A DNA stretch of 64,000 bases from Paraconexibacter algicola (GTDB lineage Bacteria > Actinomycetota > Thermoleophilia > Solirubrobacterales > Solirubrobacteraceae): positions 2,376,978 through 2,440,977 of the forward strand of contig NZ_PYYB01000001.1 of the NCBI RefSeq assembly GCF_003044185.1, given 5' to 3'. The stretch's first letter is position 1. The number at the start of each line of letters is the position of its first letter. Below the pieces are notes generated by a model, which was given only the letters and a program-made list of their open reading frames with translations, did no database searches and was not told where the DNA came from. The translations under genes and the position numbers were made by a program. Shown one piece after another: positions 9,107-17,602 of this stretch.

Positions 9107-9464
9107 GGCCGCTCGCGGGCAGCTGCTCGCGCAGCCGCCGGACCTCCGCCTCGATCTGCCGCTGCGCGCGGGCGACCTCGTCCTCGATGTCCTGCTGGAT
9201 CGTCGAGATCTCCGAGTTGATCTCCCGGTCGACCTCGTCGGCGGTCGCGGCGAGCAGGGCGGTGACCGAGCCGACGGTGGCGACCGCCCCGAGCGCGATC
9301 GCGACGACGATCGCCGCCGTGTTGGAGCGGCGGTGGAACGAGCGGCGGCAGAACGGGCAGTCGCGCGCGGTCGTCTGCGAGACGGTCGAGCAGTGCGGGC
9401 AGAGCCGCTGCGGCTGCGGCGGGGCGCCGGAAGGACCCGGGGCGGGAGGGAGGTCGGTCGCCAT
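9093..9464 (-). CDS. Small zinc-ribbon membrane protein with coiled coil
   Basis: In this 123-residue protein a zinc ribbon CPHC...CPFC (about residues 22-39) is followed by a basic stop-transfer RRSFHRR, one membrane helix (about 48-70) and a charged coiled coil (about 75-115) that would sit outside the membrane. No enzymatic family is recognised. Similar ribbon-plus-helix proteins are common in actinobacteria with unknown roles. TAGGCT lies 9 bases before the ATG. Confidence 0.75.
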   Translation of the reverse strand: MATDLPPAPGPSGAPPQPQRLCPHCSTVSQTTARDCPFCRRSFHRRSNTAAIVVAIALGAVATVGSVTALLAATADEVDREINSEISTIQQDIEDEVARAQRQIEAEVRRLREQLPASGLSAP

Positions 9465-9473
9465 CGTCGGGCG

Positions 9474-9479
9474 AGCCTA
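9474..9479 (-). promoter_or_regulatory. -10 element TAGGCT for zinc-ribbon protein
   Basis: On the minus strand TAGGCT ends 9 bases before the ATG at 9464, the usual leaderless spacing in this window. Confidence 0.55.
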
Positions 9480-9549
9480 GGCGGCGGGCCGTCACGTCCG
9501 CGTCAGTCCGAGGGGGGAGAGTCCGCGCCGGTGCGCCCTAGTAGGAGCG

Positions 9550-10338
9550 ATGCCGCGCCGCCCGCCCACCGCGACCGCCGCTCCCCGTCCCCGGGTGCGC
9601 CGGCGATCGGGGCCGATCGCGTTCCTCAGCGCGCTGGTCTTGCTCTCGCCGGTCCCCACCGCCCGGGCCGGAGTCGGCTGGCGCCTGCCCGTCGACGAGC
9701 CCCGGCTCGTCGGCGGGTTCCGGGTGACGCCGGGCGCCCCCTACGCCGCGGGCCAGCGGCGCGGCATCGACCTGCTCGCGCGACCCGGCACGGCGGTCCG
9801 CGCCGCGTGCACGGGGCGCGTCACGTTCGCGGGGCCGCTGCCCGGCCGTCGCGCCGGCCACGGGGTCTCCGTCCGCTGCGGTCGCCTGGTGGCGACCCAC
9901 CTCGGGCTCCGGTCGCTCGCGGTGCGCCGCGGTGGCGCCGTCGCCCGGGGCGCCGTGCTGGGCCGGGTCACCGCGCGCGGCGTCGTGCGCCTGGGCGCGC
10001 GCCGGGCGGACGACCGCGACGGGTACCTCGACCCGCTCGCGCTCCTGGAGCGCGCGGCGCCCGCGGCACCGGTCGCGCCCGGCCCGCCCGCCGCCGTCCG
10101 CGCGCCCGGGCGGCCCGCCGCGCCCGGGCGTCCCGCCGGCCCCCGGCCGCGACCCGTCCGCGCGCCCGTCCGCCCGCCGGTCCGGCCCGCCGTCCGTCCG
10201 GCGCCCGCCGCGGTCCCGGCCGTCGTCTGGGGCGGGTTGGCGCTCGCAGCGGCCGCGGTGCCGGTCGGCGCGCTGGCCCGGCGGCGGCGTCGTCGCCGCG
10301 ACGCGGCCGCCCGCGCGCGGGCGCTCGCCGCGGGCTGA
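9550..10338 (+). CDS. Secreted M23 (LytM)-like protein with degenerate active site
   Basis: This 262-residue protein has an Arg-rich N-terminus and a signal segment (IAFLSALVLLSPVPTARA, about 23-40), then an M23 beta fold at about 60-165. The aligned metal ligands are only partly kept: HRGID has become RRGID (R70), Asp74 and His117 (ATHL) remain, and the final HLH motif is replaced by RLG. The Pro/Ala/Arg-rich C-terminus ends with a membrane helix (about 222-245) and an Arg-rich tail, a sorting-like arrangement without LPXTG. It is probably a non-catalytic envelope regulator or binder rather than an active endopeptidase. Confidence 0.7.
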   Translation: MPRRPPTATAAPRPRVRRRSGPIAFLSALVLLSPVPTARAGVGWRLPVDEPRLVGGFRVTPGAPYAAGQRRGIDLLARPGTAVRAACTGRVTFAGPLPGRRAGHGVSVRCGRLVATHLGLRSLAVRRGGAVARGAVLGRVTARGVVRLGARRADDRDGYLDPLALLERAAPAAPVAPGPPAAVRAPGRPAAPGRPAGPRPRPVRAPVRPPVRPAVRPAPAAVPAVVWGGLALAAAAVPVGALARRRRRRRDAAARARALAAG

Positions 10339-10349
10339 GCCCGGTCGCG

Positions 10350-10355
10350 TAGCCT
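10350..10355 (+). promoter_or_regulatory. -10 element TAGCCT for the metG operon
   Basis: TAGCCT ends 10 bases before the metG ATG, and a GGGGAGG ribosome site lies between. It is the likely promoter of metG-tatD-rsmA-ispE and the following membrane genes. Confidence 0.5.
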
Positions 10356-10365
10356 GCCGGGGAGG

Positions 10366-11865
10366 ATGTCCTTCTACGTCACCACCCCGATCTACTACGT
10401 CAACGCCGCCCCGCATCTGGGTCACGCGTACACCACGATCGCGGCCGACGTCATGGCGCGCCACCACCGCCAGCGCGCCGAGGACGTGTTCTTCCTGACC
10501 GGCACCGACGAGCACGGCGAGCCCGTCGCCCTCGCCGCCGAGGCCGCCGGCCGGACCCCGAAGGAGCACGCCGACCTCAACGCCGCGCACTTCGAGGCGC
10601 TGACCCCGCGACTCAACGCGACGAACGACTTCTTCATCCGCACCTCCGACCCGCGCCACGTGCGCGCCGTCCAGGACGTCCTGCAGCGCGTCAAGGACAA
10701 CGGCCACGTCTACGAGGGCGAGTACGAGGGCTGGTACTGCCCCCGCTGCGCCGACTTCAAGAACGACACCGAGATCGCCGACGGCAACCGCTGCCCCATC
10801 CACGAGATCGAGCTGACGCGCGAGAAGGAGACCAACTGGTTCTTCGCGCTCAGCCGCTTCCAGGAGCAGCTCGAGGAGCTGTTCGCGCAGCGCGAGGACT
10901 TCGTGCTGCCGACGAGCCGCCGCAACGAGGCGCTCGCGTTCATCCGCAGCGGCCTGCACGACGTGTCGCTCAGCCGCAGCACGCTCACCTGGGGCGTGCC
11001 GGTCCCGTGGGACCCCGAGCAGGTCTTCTACGTCTGGTTCGACGCGCTCCTGAACTACGTGACCGCGCTGCAGTTCGCCGACCCCGGCGAGGACCTGACC
11101 GAGCGCTTCTGGCCCGCCGACGTGCACATCGTCGGCAAGGACATCCTGAAGTTCCACACCGTCTACTGGCCCGCGCTGCTGCTGGCCGCCGGCCTGCCGG
11201 TCCCGCGGCGCGTCTTCGTCCACGGGTTCCTCCTGGGCAGCGACGGCCGCAAGATGAGCAAGTCGCTGGGCAACGGCCTGGACCCGTTCGAGGTCATGGA
11301 CCTCTACGGCGTCGACGCGCTGCGCTACTACCTCCTGCGCGACGTCGCGTTCGGCGCCGACGGCTCCGTGTCGATGGACGGCGTCAAGGCCCGCTTCGAG
11401 GGCGAGCTCGCCAACGAGTTCGGCAACCTCGCCAGCCGCACGATCGCGATGGTCCTGAAGTACCGCGACGGGGCGGTCCCCGGCGTCGACGTCGATCCCG
11501 CGCTGCTCGACGCGTTCGCGTCGCTGCCGCAGACCGTCGCCGACCGCGTCGACGCGCTCGAGCTCACGCCCGCGCTCGACGCGATCTGGGAGCTCGTGAA
11601 GCGCCTGAACCGCTACGTCGAGGAGACCACGCCCTGGGTGCTCGCCAAGGACGAGGCCCGCGCCGCCGAGCTCGACACCGCGCTCGCGTCGCTCGTCGCC
11701 GGCGTCCGGTCGCTCGCCGTGCTGCTGCACCCGTGGCTGCCCGAGGCGACCGAGAAGCTCCGCGGCGCCCTCGGCGCCCCGTCGACCGCCTACGCCGACG
11801 CCGCGCTCGTCGCCGGCGGCGTCACCCAGGTCGAGAAGCTCGCCCCGCTCTTCCCGAAGCAGTGA
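10366..11865 (+). CDS. metG: Methionyl-tRNA synthetase
   Basis: This 499-residue class I synthetase charges tRNA-Met. It has the HIGH motif as HLGH (17-20), a CPRC...CPIH zinc knuckle, and KMSKS at 296-300. It ends after the helical anticodon-binding domain, without the C-terminal dimerisation domain found in longer forms. It leads an operon in which each next gene overlaps the previous stop by four bases, beginning with GTGA into tatD. Confidence 0.96.
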   Translation: MSFYVTTPIYYVNAAPHLGHAYTTIAADVMARHHRQRAEDVFFLTGTDEHGEPVALAAEAAGRTPKEHADLNAAHFEALTPRLNATNDFFIRTSDPRHVRAVQDVLQRVKDNGHVYEGEYEGWYCPRCADFKNDTEIADGNRCPIHEIELTREKETNWFFALSRFQEQLEELFAQREDFVLPTSRRNEALAFIRSGLHDVSLSRSTLTWGVPVPWDPEQVFYVWFDALLNYVTALQFADPGEDLTERFWPADVHIVGKDILKFHTVYWPALLLAAGLPVPRRVFVHGFLLGSDGRKMSKSLGNGLDPFEVMDLYGVDALRYYLLRDVAFGADGSVSMDGVKARFEGELANEFGNLASRTIAMVLKYRDGAVPGVDVDPALLDAFASLPQTVADRVDALELTPALDAIWELVKRLNRYVEETTPWVLAKDEARAAELDTALASLVAGVRSLAVLLHPWLPEATEKLRGALGAPSTAYADAALVAGGVTQVEKLAPLFPKQ

Positions 11866-12611
11866 TCGACTCCCACACGCACCTCGACTCCTGCGCGCCA
11901 CCCAACGCGGAGCTCGTGCAGGCCGCGCGCGACGCGGGCATCACGCGGATCCTCACCGTCGGCATGGACGAGGAGACCAACCGCGCCGCGCTGCGCGCCG
12001 CCGAGGAGTTCACCGAGGTGTGGGCCGCGGTCGGCCGCCACCCCAACGCCGCCGAGGGCTTCGACGAGGCCGCCTTCGAGGACCTGGTGGAGCTCGCGCG
12101 GCACCCGCGCTGCGCGGCGATCGGCGAGACCGGCCTCGACGACTACCGGGAGTACGCGCCCCGCGCCGACCAGGAGCGCGCCTTCGTCGCGCAGATGGAG
12201 CTCGCGCACGAGGTCGACAAGCCGCTGGTCATCCACACCCGCGCCGCCGAGGACGACACGATCCGGATGCTGCGCGCCCACGCGGGCGGGCTCGACGTCG
12301 TCCTCCACTGCTTCTCGATGCCCGACCGCTGGGAGGAGTGCGCCGCCGAGGGCTGGTGGTTCAGCTTCGCGGGCAACGTCACCTACCCGAAGGCGCTCGA
12401 CCTCGCCCACGCCGCCGCGCGCGTCCCCGCCGACCGCCTGCTGGTGGAGACCGACGCCCCGTACCTGTCCCCGCAGGCCGTGCGCAAGCACCGCAACCGG
12501 CCCGACTACGTCGTCCACACCGCCCGGTTCGTCGCCGAGTGCCGCGGCGTGTCCTACGAGGAGCTCGACGCCCTCGTCACCGCCAACGCCGCCACCCTGT
12601 TCCGCTGGTGA
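11862..12611 (+). CDS. tatD: TatD family metal-dependent hydrolase/DNase
   Basis: This 249-residue protein is an amidohydrolase-fold TIM barrel with HTH at residues 5-7, the family GETGLDDYRE, IHTRAAEDDT, HCFS and ETDAPYL motifs, so the two-metal site looks intact. TatD enzymes are 3'-5' exonucleases or D-aminoacyl-type hydrolases linked to DNA repair and quality control. The GTG start overlaps the metG stop (GTGA). The metG-tatD-rsmA order is conserved across Gram-positive bacteria. Confidence 0.92.
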   Translation: MIDSHTHLDSCAPPNAELVQAARDAGITRILTVGMDEETNRAALRAAEEFTEVWAAVGRHPNAAEGFDEAAFEDLVELARHPRCAAIGETGLDDYREYAPRADQERAFVAQMELAHEVDKPLVIHTRAAEDDTIRMLRAHAGGLDVVLHCFSMPDRWEECAAEGWWFSFAGNVTYPKALDLAHAAARVPADRLLVETDAPYLSPQAVRKHRNRPDYVVHTARFVAECRGVSYEELDALVTANAATLFRW

Positions 12612-13459
12612 CCGACGCGCTCCCCGCCCAGCCGACGCTGCGACGCGTCAAGGCGTTCGGCATCCGTCCCAAACGGGACCTCGGCCAGAACTTCCTGATC
12701 GACTCGAACATCCTCGGGGTCATCGAGCGGGCCGCGGAGCTCACCGGCGACGACGTCGTGCTGGAGGTCGGCGGGGGCGTCGGCGTCCTCACCGAGCACC
12801 TCGCGCCGCTCGTCGCGCACACGCACGTCGTCGAGCTCGACCGCTCCCTGGAGCCCGCGCTGCGCGACGCGCTCGCCCCGTACGAGGACCGCAGCACCCT
12901 GCATCTCGCGGACGCCATGGCGCTCGACCTCGTCGCGCTGGATCCCGCCCCGACCAAGGTCGTCGCGAACCTCCCGTACGGCATCGCGGCCGGCGCGATC
13001 CTACGGACGATCGAGGACCTCCCGCACGTCACGCGCTGGGTCGCGATGGTGCAGAAGGAGGTGGGGGAGCGGTTCGCCGCCGGCGCGGGCACGCCCGCCT
13101 ACGGCGTCCCGAGCGTGCTCGCGCAGCTGGCGTGCGACGTGCGCGTGCACCGGGCTGTCGCCCGCACCGTCTTCTATCCCGTGCCGAACGTCGACAGCGT
13201 CCTCGTGCTGCTGGAGCGCACCGGGCCCGCCCCGGCGCGCGGCCTGCGCGAGCTGGTCCAGCGCGGCTTCGCGCACCGGCGCAAGACGCTCGTGAAGTCC
13301 GTGTCGATGGCCGGCGGCCTGCCGGCGGGCGCGTCGGCCGACGGCGATCCGCGCGAGCGGCTGCGCGCGGCGGTCGTCGCGCTGGGGCACCCCGCCGACG
13401 TGCGGGCCGAGCGGCTCGCGCCCGCGGAGTTCCGCGCGCTCTGGGAGGCGCTGACGTGA
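12608..13459 (+). CDS. rsmA: 16S rRNA (adenine-1518/1519-N6)-dimethyltransferase
   Basis: This 283-residue KsgA family protein dimethylates two adenines in helix 45 of 16S rRNA during late 30S assembly. It shows LGQNFLID at the start, SAM motif EVGGGVG (53-59) and the catalytic NLPYG (121-125), plus the C-terminal AHRRKTL signature. The GTG start overlaps the tatD stop (GTGA). Confidence 0.96.
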   Translation: MTDALPAQPTLRRVKAFGIRPKRDLGQNFLIDSNILGVIERAAELTGDDVVLEVGGGVGVLTEHLAPLVAHTHVVELDRSLEPALRDALAPYEDRSTLHLADAMALDLVALDPAPTKVVANLPYGIAAGAILRTIEDLPHVTRWVAMVQKEVGERFAAGAGTPAYGVPSVLAQLACDVRVHRAVARTVFYPVPNVDSVLVLLERTGPAPARGLRELVQRGFAHRRKTLVKSVSMAGGLPAGASADGDPRERLRAAVVALGHPADVRAERLAPAEFRALWEALT

Positions 13460-14397
13460 GCCGCGGCCTGCAGACGATCGCGCCGTCGAAGGTCAACGTC
13501 TGCCTGCTGCTCGGCCCGACCCGCGCGGACGGCCGGCACGAGCTCGTCACCGTCTTCCAGGCGCTCGACCTCGCCGACGACGTCCACCTGCTCGAGACGC
13601 TCGACGTCCGCGACGACGAGGTCGTCTGCGACCCGCCCGTCGAGGGGGAGAACCTGGCGCTGCGCGCGATCCGGGCGTTCCGTGCGGCGACCGGCTGGAA
13701 CGGCCCGCCGGTCCGCGTGACGATCACCAAGCGCATCCCCGTCGCGGGCGGGATGGCCGGGGGTTCCTCCGACGCCGCCGCGACCCTGCGGCTGCTCGCC
13801 ACGCACGCCGCACCGCACCTCGGTCGCACCGGGCGGACCGTCCCGGACGCCGACGACCTGCGCGCGATCGCCGCGACGCTCGGGGCGGACGTCCCGGCGC
13901 TCGTGGAGCCGGGCCGCTGGCTCGGCACCGCGGCGGGCGAGCGCGTCGAGCGCCTCCCGCTGCTGCCCGACGGCCGCACCGCCTACGTCGTCGTCACGAG
14001 CCCCACCGGTCTGTCGACCCCGGACGTCTTCCGCGAGGCCGACCGCCTGGGCCTGCCGCGCAGCAGCTCGCAGCTCGCGCTCGGTGGCCGTGACGTGCGC
14101 GCCCGCGCCGGCGACCTGCCGCGGGTCCTGTGCGTCAACGAGCTCGAGCCCGCCGCCCTGTCGCTGCGCCCCGACCTGCGCGACACGCTCGCCGCGCTGC
14201 GCGCCGCCGGCGCCGAGGTCGCGATGGTCAGCGGCAGCGGCCCGACCTGCGTCGGCCTGTACGACAACCCGGGGCGCGCCCGCCAGGCCGCGCCCGTGCT
14301 CGCCGAGCGGTTCGGGGCGGAGCACGTCCGGCTGGCCGGGGCGCTCCCGCGCGAGCAGGTCGCCGCGCTCGAGCTGCCGCGGGTGGCCGGCGCGTGA
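13456..14397 (+). CDS. ispE: 4-(cytidine 5'-diphospho)-2-C-methyl-D-erythritol kinase
   Basis: This 313-residue GHMP-family kinase catalyses the fourth step of the MEP isoprenoid pathway. It has APSKVNVCLLLG at the N-terminus, the ATP loop PVAGGMAGGSSDAA (95-108) and a C-terminal MVSGSGPTCVGLY motif. Start GTG overlaps the rsmA stop. Isoprenoid precursors feed undecaprenyl and quinone synthesis, which may explain the lipid-phosphatase gene that follows in the same operon. Confidence 0.95.
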   Translation: MSRGLQTIAPSKVNVCLLLGPTRADGRHELVTVFQALDLADDVHLLETLDVRDDEVVCDPPVEGENLALRAIRAFRAATGWNGPPVRVTITKRIPVAGGMAGGSSDAAATLRLLATHAAPHLGRTGRTVPDADDLRAIAATLGADVPALVEPGRWLGTAAGERVERLPLLPDGRTAYVVVTSPTGLSTPDVFREADRLGLPRSSSQLALGGRDVRARAGDLPRVLCVNELEPAALSLRPDLRDTLAALRAAGAEVAMVSGSGPTCVGLYDNPGRARQAAPVLAERFGAEHVRLAGALPREQVAALELPRVAGA

Positions 14398-15938
14398 AGC
14401 CGGCGTTCTTCGTCGGGGCGGCGGCCGCCGCCACCCTCGCGTGGGTGCGCCGCCGCCACCTCGAGCCGCCGCTGCTCGTCGGGCTGGCGATCATCGCCGT
14501 CGGCAGCGCCGTCTACGGGACCGGGCTGATCCACCCGCCCGATCTCGAGCAGCTGCTCGAGGACCTCGGTGAGCGCCTGGGGAAGTGGACCTACCTCGTC
14601 GTCGGGCTCCTCGCGTTCCTGGAGACCGGCGCGTTCGTCGGCCTGCTCGCCCCCGGCGAGACCGCGATCATGGTCGGCGGTCTCGTCGCCGGGCAGGGCC
14701 GGATCGACATCGTCACGCTGATCGCGATCGTCTGGACGGCCGCGATCGCCGGGGACGTCACGAGCTTCTTCATCGGCCGCAAGCTCGGGCGCGACTTCCT
14801 CGTCAAGCACGGCCCGCGCGTGCAGATCACCCCGGCCCGCCTGGAGCAGGTCGAGGGCTTCTTCGAGCGTCACGGCGGCAAGGCGGTGCTGATCGGGCGC
14901 TTCGTCGGGCTCGTCCGCGCGGTCGCGCCGTTCCTGGCCGGGTCCTCGGGCATGAGCCTCAAGCGGTTCCTGCCCTACGACGTGATCGGCGCCGGGATCT
15001 GGGCCGCGACCTTCTCGATCCTCGGCTACGTCTTCTGGCAGTCCTTCGACCAGCTCGTGAGCGCCGCGAAGCAGGGGGCGTTCGCGCTCGGCACGACGAT
15101 CACGGTCATCGTGGGCGTGGTCGTCGCGTACCGCTGGCTGAAGGTCGAGGCCAACCGCGCGCGGCTGCGCGCGTTCGTGCACGAGCAGGAGCGCCGGCCC
15201 GTCGTCGGTCCGGTCGTGCGGCTCGCCGTCCGGGCGTGGCACCGGGTCCGCGGCCCCGTCCGCTTCCTCTGGGACCGCCTCACCCCCGGCCAGCTGGGGC
15301 TCGAGCTCACGACGCTGCTCGCGATCACGATCGTCGGCGTCTTCAACCTCGTCGGCCCGCTGCTGACGCTGGGCGACGACCGCGCGCTCGTCGCCGGGGA
15401 CGCCCGCAGCTTCGAGATCGCCGAGAACCTGCGTCGCGCCTGGCTCGACGACGCCGCGATGATCGTCAGCGACGTCGGGCAGCTCGCGGTGACCGGGACG
15501 CTCGTGGTCGTCGTGGCGCTCGTGCTGCTGGCGCGGCGGCGGGTCGTCGACGCGGCCGTGCTGCTCAGCGGGATGGCGGCCACCGTGCTCGTCGTGAACG
15601 TCGTCAAGGACGCCCAGGAGCGCGGGCGGCCGCTCGGCTCGCTCGTCGACACGGGCGACTCGTTCGCGTACCCGAGCGGGCACGCCGCGTACGGGGTCGC
15701 GTTCGTCGCGATCGCGGTCGCGGTCTCCCGGGCGCTCCCGGGCGTCGTGTCGCGGGCGGCGCTGGTGGCGGTCTCCGTGGTGCTGGCGGCCGCGGTCGCC
15801 CTGTCGCGGGTCTACCTGCGCGCCCACTACCTCAGCGACGTGCTCGGCGGGGTGGGCACGGCGCTCGCCTGCTTCGGCCTCTGCGGGATGGTCGGGCTCG
15901 TCGTCGCCTTCGTGCGGCAGAATGGGCGGACTCCATGA
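14394..15938 (+). CDS. DedA-like and PAP2 phosphatase fusion membrane protein
   Basis: This 514-residue multi-pass protein has two recognisable halves. Residues about 45-240 form a DedA/SNARE-associated domain (FLETGAFVGLLAPGE, GDVTSFFIGRKLGR, RFVGLVRAVAPFLAGSSGM). Residues about 300-510 form a PAP2 phosphatase with all three signature motifs: K405-x6-RP, PSGH at 427-430 and SR..H..SD at 471-482. DedA proteins translocate lipids including undecaprenyl phosphate, and PAP2 enzymes dephosphorylate lipid pyrophosphates, so the fusion could couple dephosphorylation and recycling of the carrier. The GTG start overlaps the ispE stop. Confidence 0.88.
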   Translation: MKPAFFVGAAAAATLAWVRRRHLEPPLLVGLAIIAVGSAVYGTGLIHPPDLEQLLEDLGERLGKWTYLVVGLLAFLETGAFVGLLAPGETAIMVGGLVAGQGRIDIVTLIAIVWTAAIAGDVTSFFIGRKLGRDFLVKHGPRVQITPARLEQVEGFFERHGGKAVLIGRFVGLVRAVAPFLAGSSGMSLKRFLPYDVIGAGIWAATFSILGYVFWQSFDQLVSAAKQGAFALGTTITVIVGVVVAYRWLKVEANRARLRAFVHEQERRPVVGPVVRLAVRAWHRVRGPVRFLWDRLTPGQLGLELTTLLAITIVGVFNLVGPLLTLGDDRALVAGDARSFEIAENLRRAWLDDAAMIVSDVGQLAVTGTLVVVVALVLLARRRVVDAAVLLSGMAATVLVVNVVKDAQERGRPLGSLVDTGDSFAYPSGHAAYGVAFVAIAVAVSRALPGVVSRAALVAVSVVLAAAVALSRVYLRAHYLSDVLGGVGTALACFGLCGMVGLVVAFVRQNGRTP

Positions 15939-16159
15939 GCAACGAGGCGGTCACCTATCTCGTCGGCGGCATCTGCGGCGTCTTCGCGCTGGCGGCGTAC
16001 GTCGGCCTGATCCTGGTCCCGGCGTGGGGGTCGTACACCCGCACGTGGGAGCGCATCGCGGCGTCGTTCCTGTCGCTCTACGTGCTGGCGGCCTTCGTGC
16101 TCGTCGGGCTCGGCGGCGGGGCGGCGATCGTCTACTTCTGGGACCGCATCAGCACCTGA
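15935..16159 (+). CDS. Small two-helix membrane protein
   Basis: This 74-residue protein has two hydrophobic helices (about residues 9-30 and 44-68) joined by a short loop SYTRTWERI. The ATG overlaps the stop of the DedA/PAP2 gene (ATGA), so it is translated from the same operon and may be a partner of that protein. No family recognised. Confidence 0.8.
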   Translation: MSNEAVTYLVGGICGVFALAAYVGLILVPAWGSYTRTWERIAASFLSLYVLAAFVLVGLGGGAAIVYFWDRIST

Positions 16160-16208
16160 CCGCGGCGGTGGCGGCGCGACGACGTGCAACCCGCACGCCC
16201 GGGCGTCG

Positions 16209-16214
16209 TACTCT
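16209..16214 (+). promoter_or_regulatory. -10 element TACTCT for PucR-type regulator
   Basis: TACTCT ends 9 bases before the ATG at 16224. No clear -35 is visible. Confidence 0.5.
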
Positions 16215-16223
16215 TCACCGCTG

Positions 16224-17468
16224 ATGTCGACGCCGCCCGACACCGAGGCCCCCGAGGGACTCGACCTCTCCGCCCTGGACGCGGTGACCGACGCGGTCGA
16301 GTCCGGAGCCGGACTGCCCGAGGTCGTCCGGGCCGCCGCCCGGGCGCTCGGGGCGAGCCTCGTCCTCGCCGACCGCGCCGGTGCGACGCTCGCGGTCGCC
16401 GCCCGTTCGACCGCGGACGAGCGCGCCCTGGTGGCCGGGGCGTCGGGCGTCGAGATCGTCGACCTGCGCGTCGCGGACGAGGCCGTCGGCACGCTGCGCC
16501 TGCGCGTGCGCGGCAGCGAGGACCCGATGCGCCCCGCGGTCGTGCGGCTGGTGACGACGCTCATCGCCGGCGAGGTCGAGCGCCTGCGCGCACCCGAGCG
16601 CGCCTCCCAGGAGGCCGCGAGCCTGTTCCTGCGCGACGTCCTGGACCGCACGCTCACCGAGCCGGACGAGATCAGCGAGCGCGCCGCCGAGCTGGGCGTC
16701 GATCTGGTCGCCGGCGCCACGGTGCTCGTGGCCCGGGCGCGCCCGCACGTCACGACCGAGGACGGCTGGCGTGCCCGCGTGCTGGCGATCGCCGAGCGCG
16801 GCGCGCGCGCCGTCAGCGCCGGGACGCTCGCCGCCCTGAACGAGGCGCGGGACGCCCCCGGTGCCGAGGTCGTCCTGCTGCTGCCGGGACTCGAGGAGGC
16901 GGACGCCCAGCGGGCCGCCGACGGCGTCCTGCGCGAGCTGCAGGCGTCGCTGCAGGGCCACAGCTTCGCGGTCGGGCGCAGCCGTCCGGCGGTCGAGCCG
17001 GGAGACCTGCACCGGGCGGGCAGCGAGGCGCTGCTGGCGGCCAACGTCGCGGAGGGCGGCGAGCAGCCGCTGCTGGCGTTCGAGGAGACCGGCGCCTACC
17101 GCCTGCTGCTGAGCGCGATGAGCGAGGACCCGGCCGAGCTGCAGCGCTTCTACGCCGAGACCGTCGAGCCACTGGTGGCCTACGACGAGCAGTACGAGAC
17201 CGATCTCGTGCAGACGGTCGAGGCGTTCCTCGAGGCCGACGGCAACGTCGCGGGGACCGCCCAGCGGCTGTTCACGCATCGCCACACGATCCGGTACCGG
17301 CTCGAGCGGGTGCGGGACCTGTCGGGCCTGGACGTCGGCTCCACCGACGGGCGCGAGAAGCTCTCACTGGGCCTGAAGGCGATGCGCGTGCTGGGTATCG
17401 CGCACCGCGGCGGGCCGGCCAGCGAGGCCGGCAGCAGCGGGGGCCGTGTCCCGCGGCGCGGCGCCTGA
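16224..17468 (+). CDS. PucR/CdaR family transcriptional regulator
   Basis: In this 414-residue protein an N-terminal GAF-like region (about 25-120) is followed by a central GGDEF-like CdaR domain (about 150-290). A C-terminal PucR helix-turn-helix (about 330-395) reads VEAFLEADGNVAGTAQRLF, then THRHTIRYRLERVRDLSGLD, which is diagnostic. Such regulators respond to small metabolites, for example in purine, sugar-diacid or amino-acid catabolism. An MTA/purine phosphorylase gene lies 1.3 kb downstream, but a link is only suggestive. Confidence 0.88.
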   Translation: MSTPPDTEAPEGLDLSALDAVTDAVESGAGLPEVVRAAARALGASLVLADRAGATLAVAARSTADERALVAGASGVEIVDLRVADEAVGTLRLRVRGSEDPMRPAVVRLVTTLIAGEVERLRAPERASQEAASLFLRDVLDRTLTEPDEISERAAELGVDLVAGATVLVARARPHVTTEDGWRARVLAIAERGARAVSAGTLAALNEARDAPGAEVVLLLPGLEEADAQRAADGVLRELQASLQGHSFAVGRSRPAVEPGDLHRAGSEALLAANVAEGGEQPLLAFEETGAYRLLLSAMSEDPAELQRFYAETVEPLVAYDEQYETDLVQTVEAFLEADGNVAGTAQRLFTHRHTIRYRLERVRDLSGLDVGSTDGREKLSLGLKAMRVLGIAHRGGPASEAGSSGGRVPRRGA

Positions 17469-17602
17469 ACGTCCACCTTTAGACCGCAGACGCGCCAGCT
17501 TCAACACGCCGTCGTACAGCGTGTCCGATGTCGACGCGACCGACCGGAAAGCGGTCGCTCCTGCGTGACGGCCATCACTCAAGGCACGGCGACGCTCACC
17601 CG

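Noticed and set aside
17528-17602. Upstream ATG 17528 as start of the Ca-repeat protein
   Set aside because: It would put 25 polar residues before the signal anchor and has no convincing ribosome site. Kept only as an alternative.
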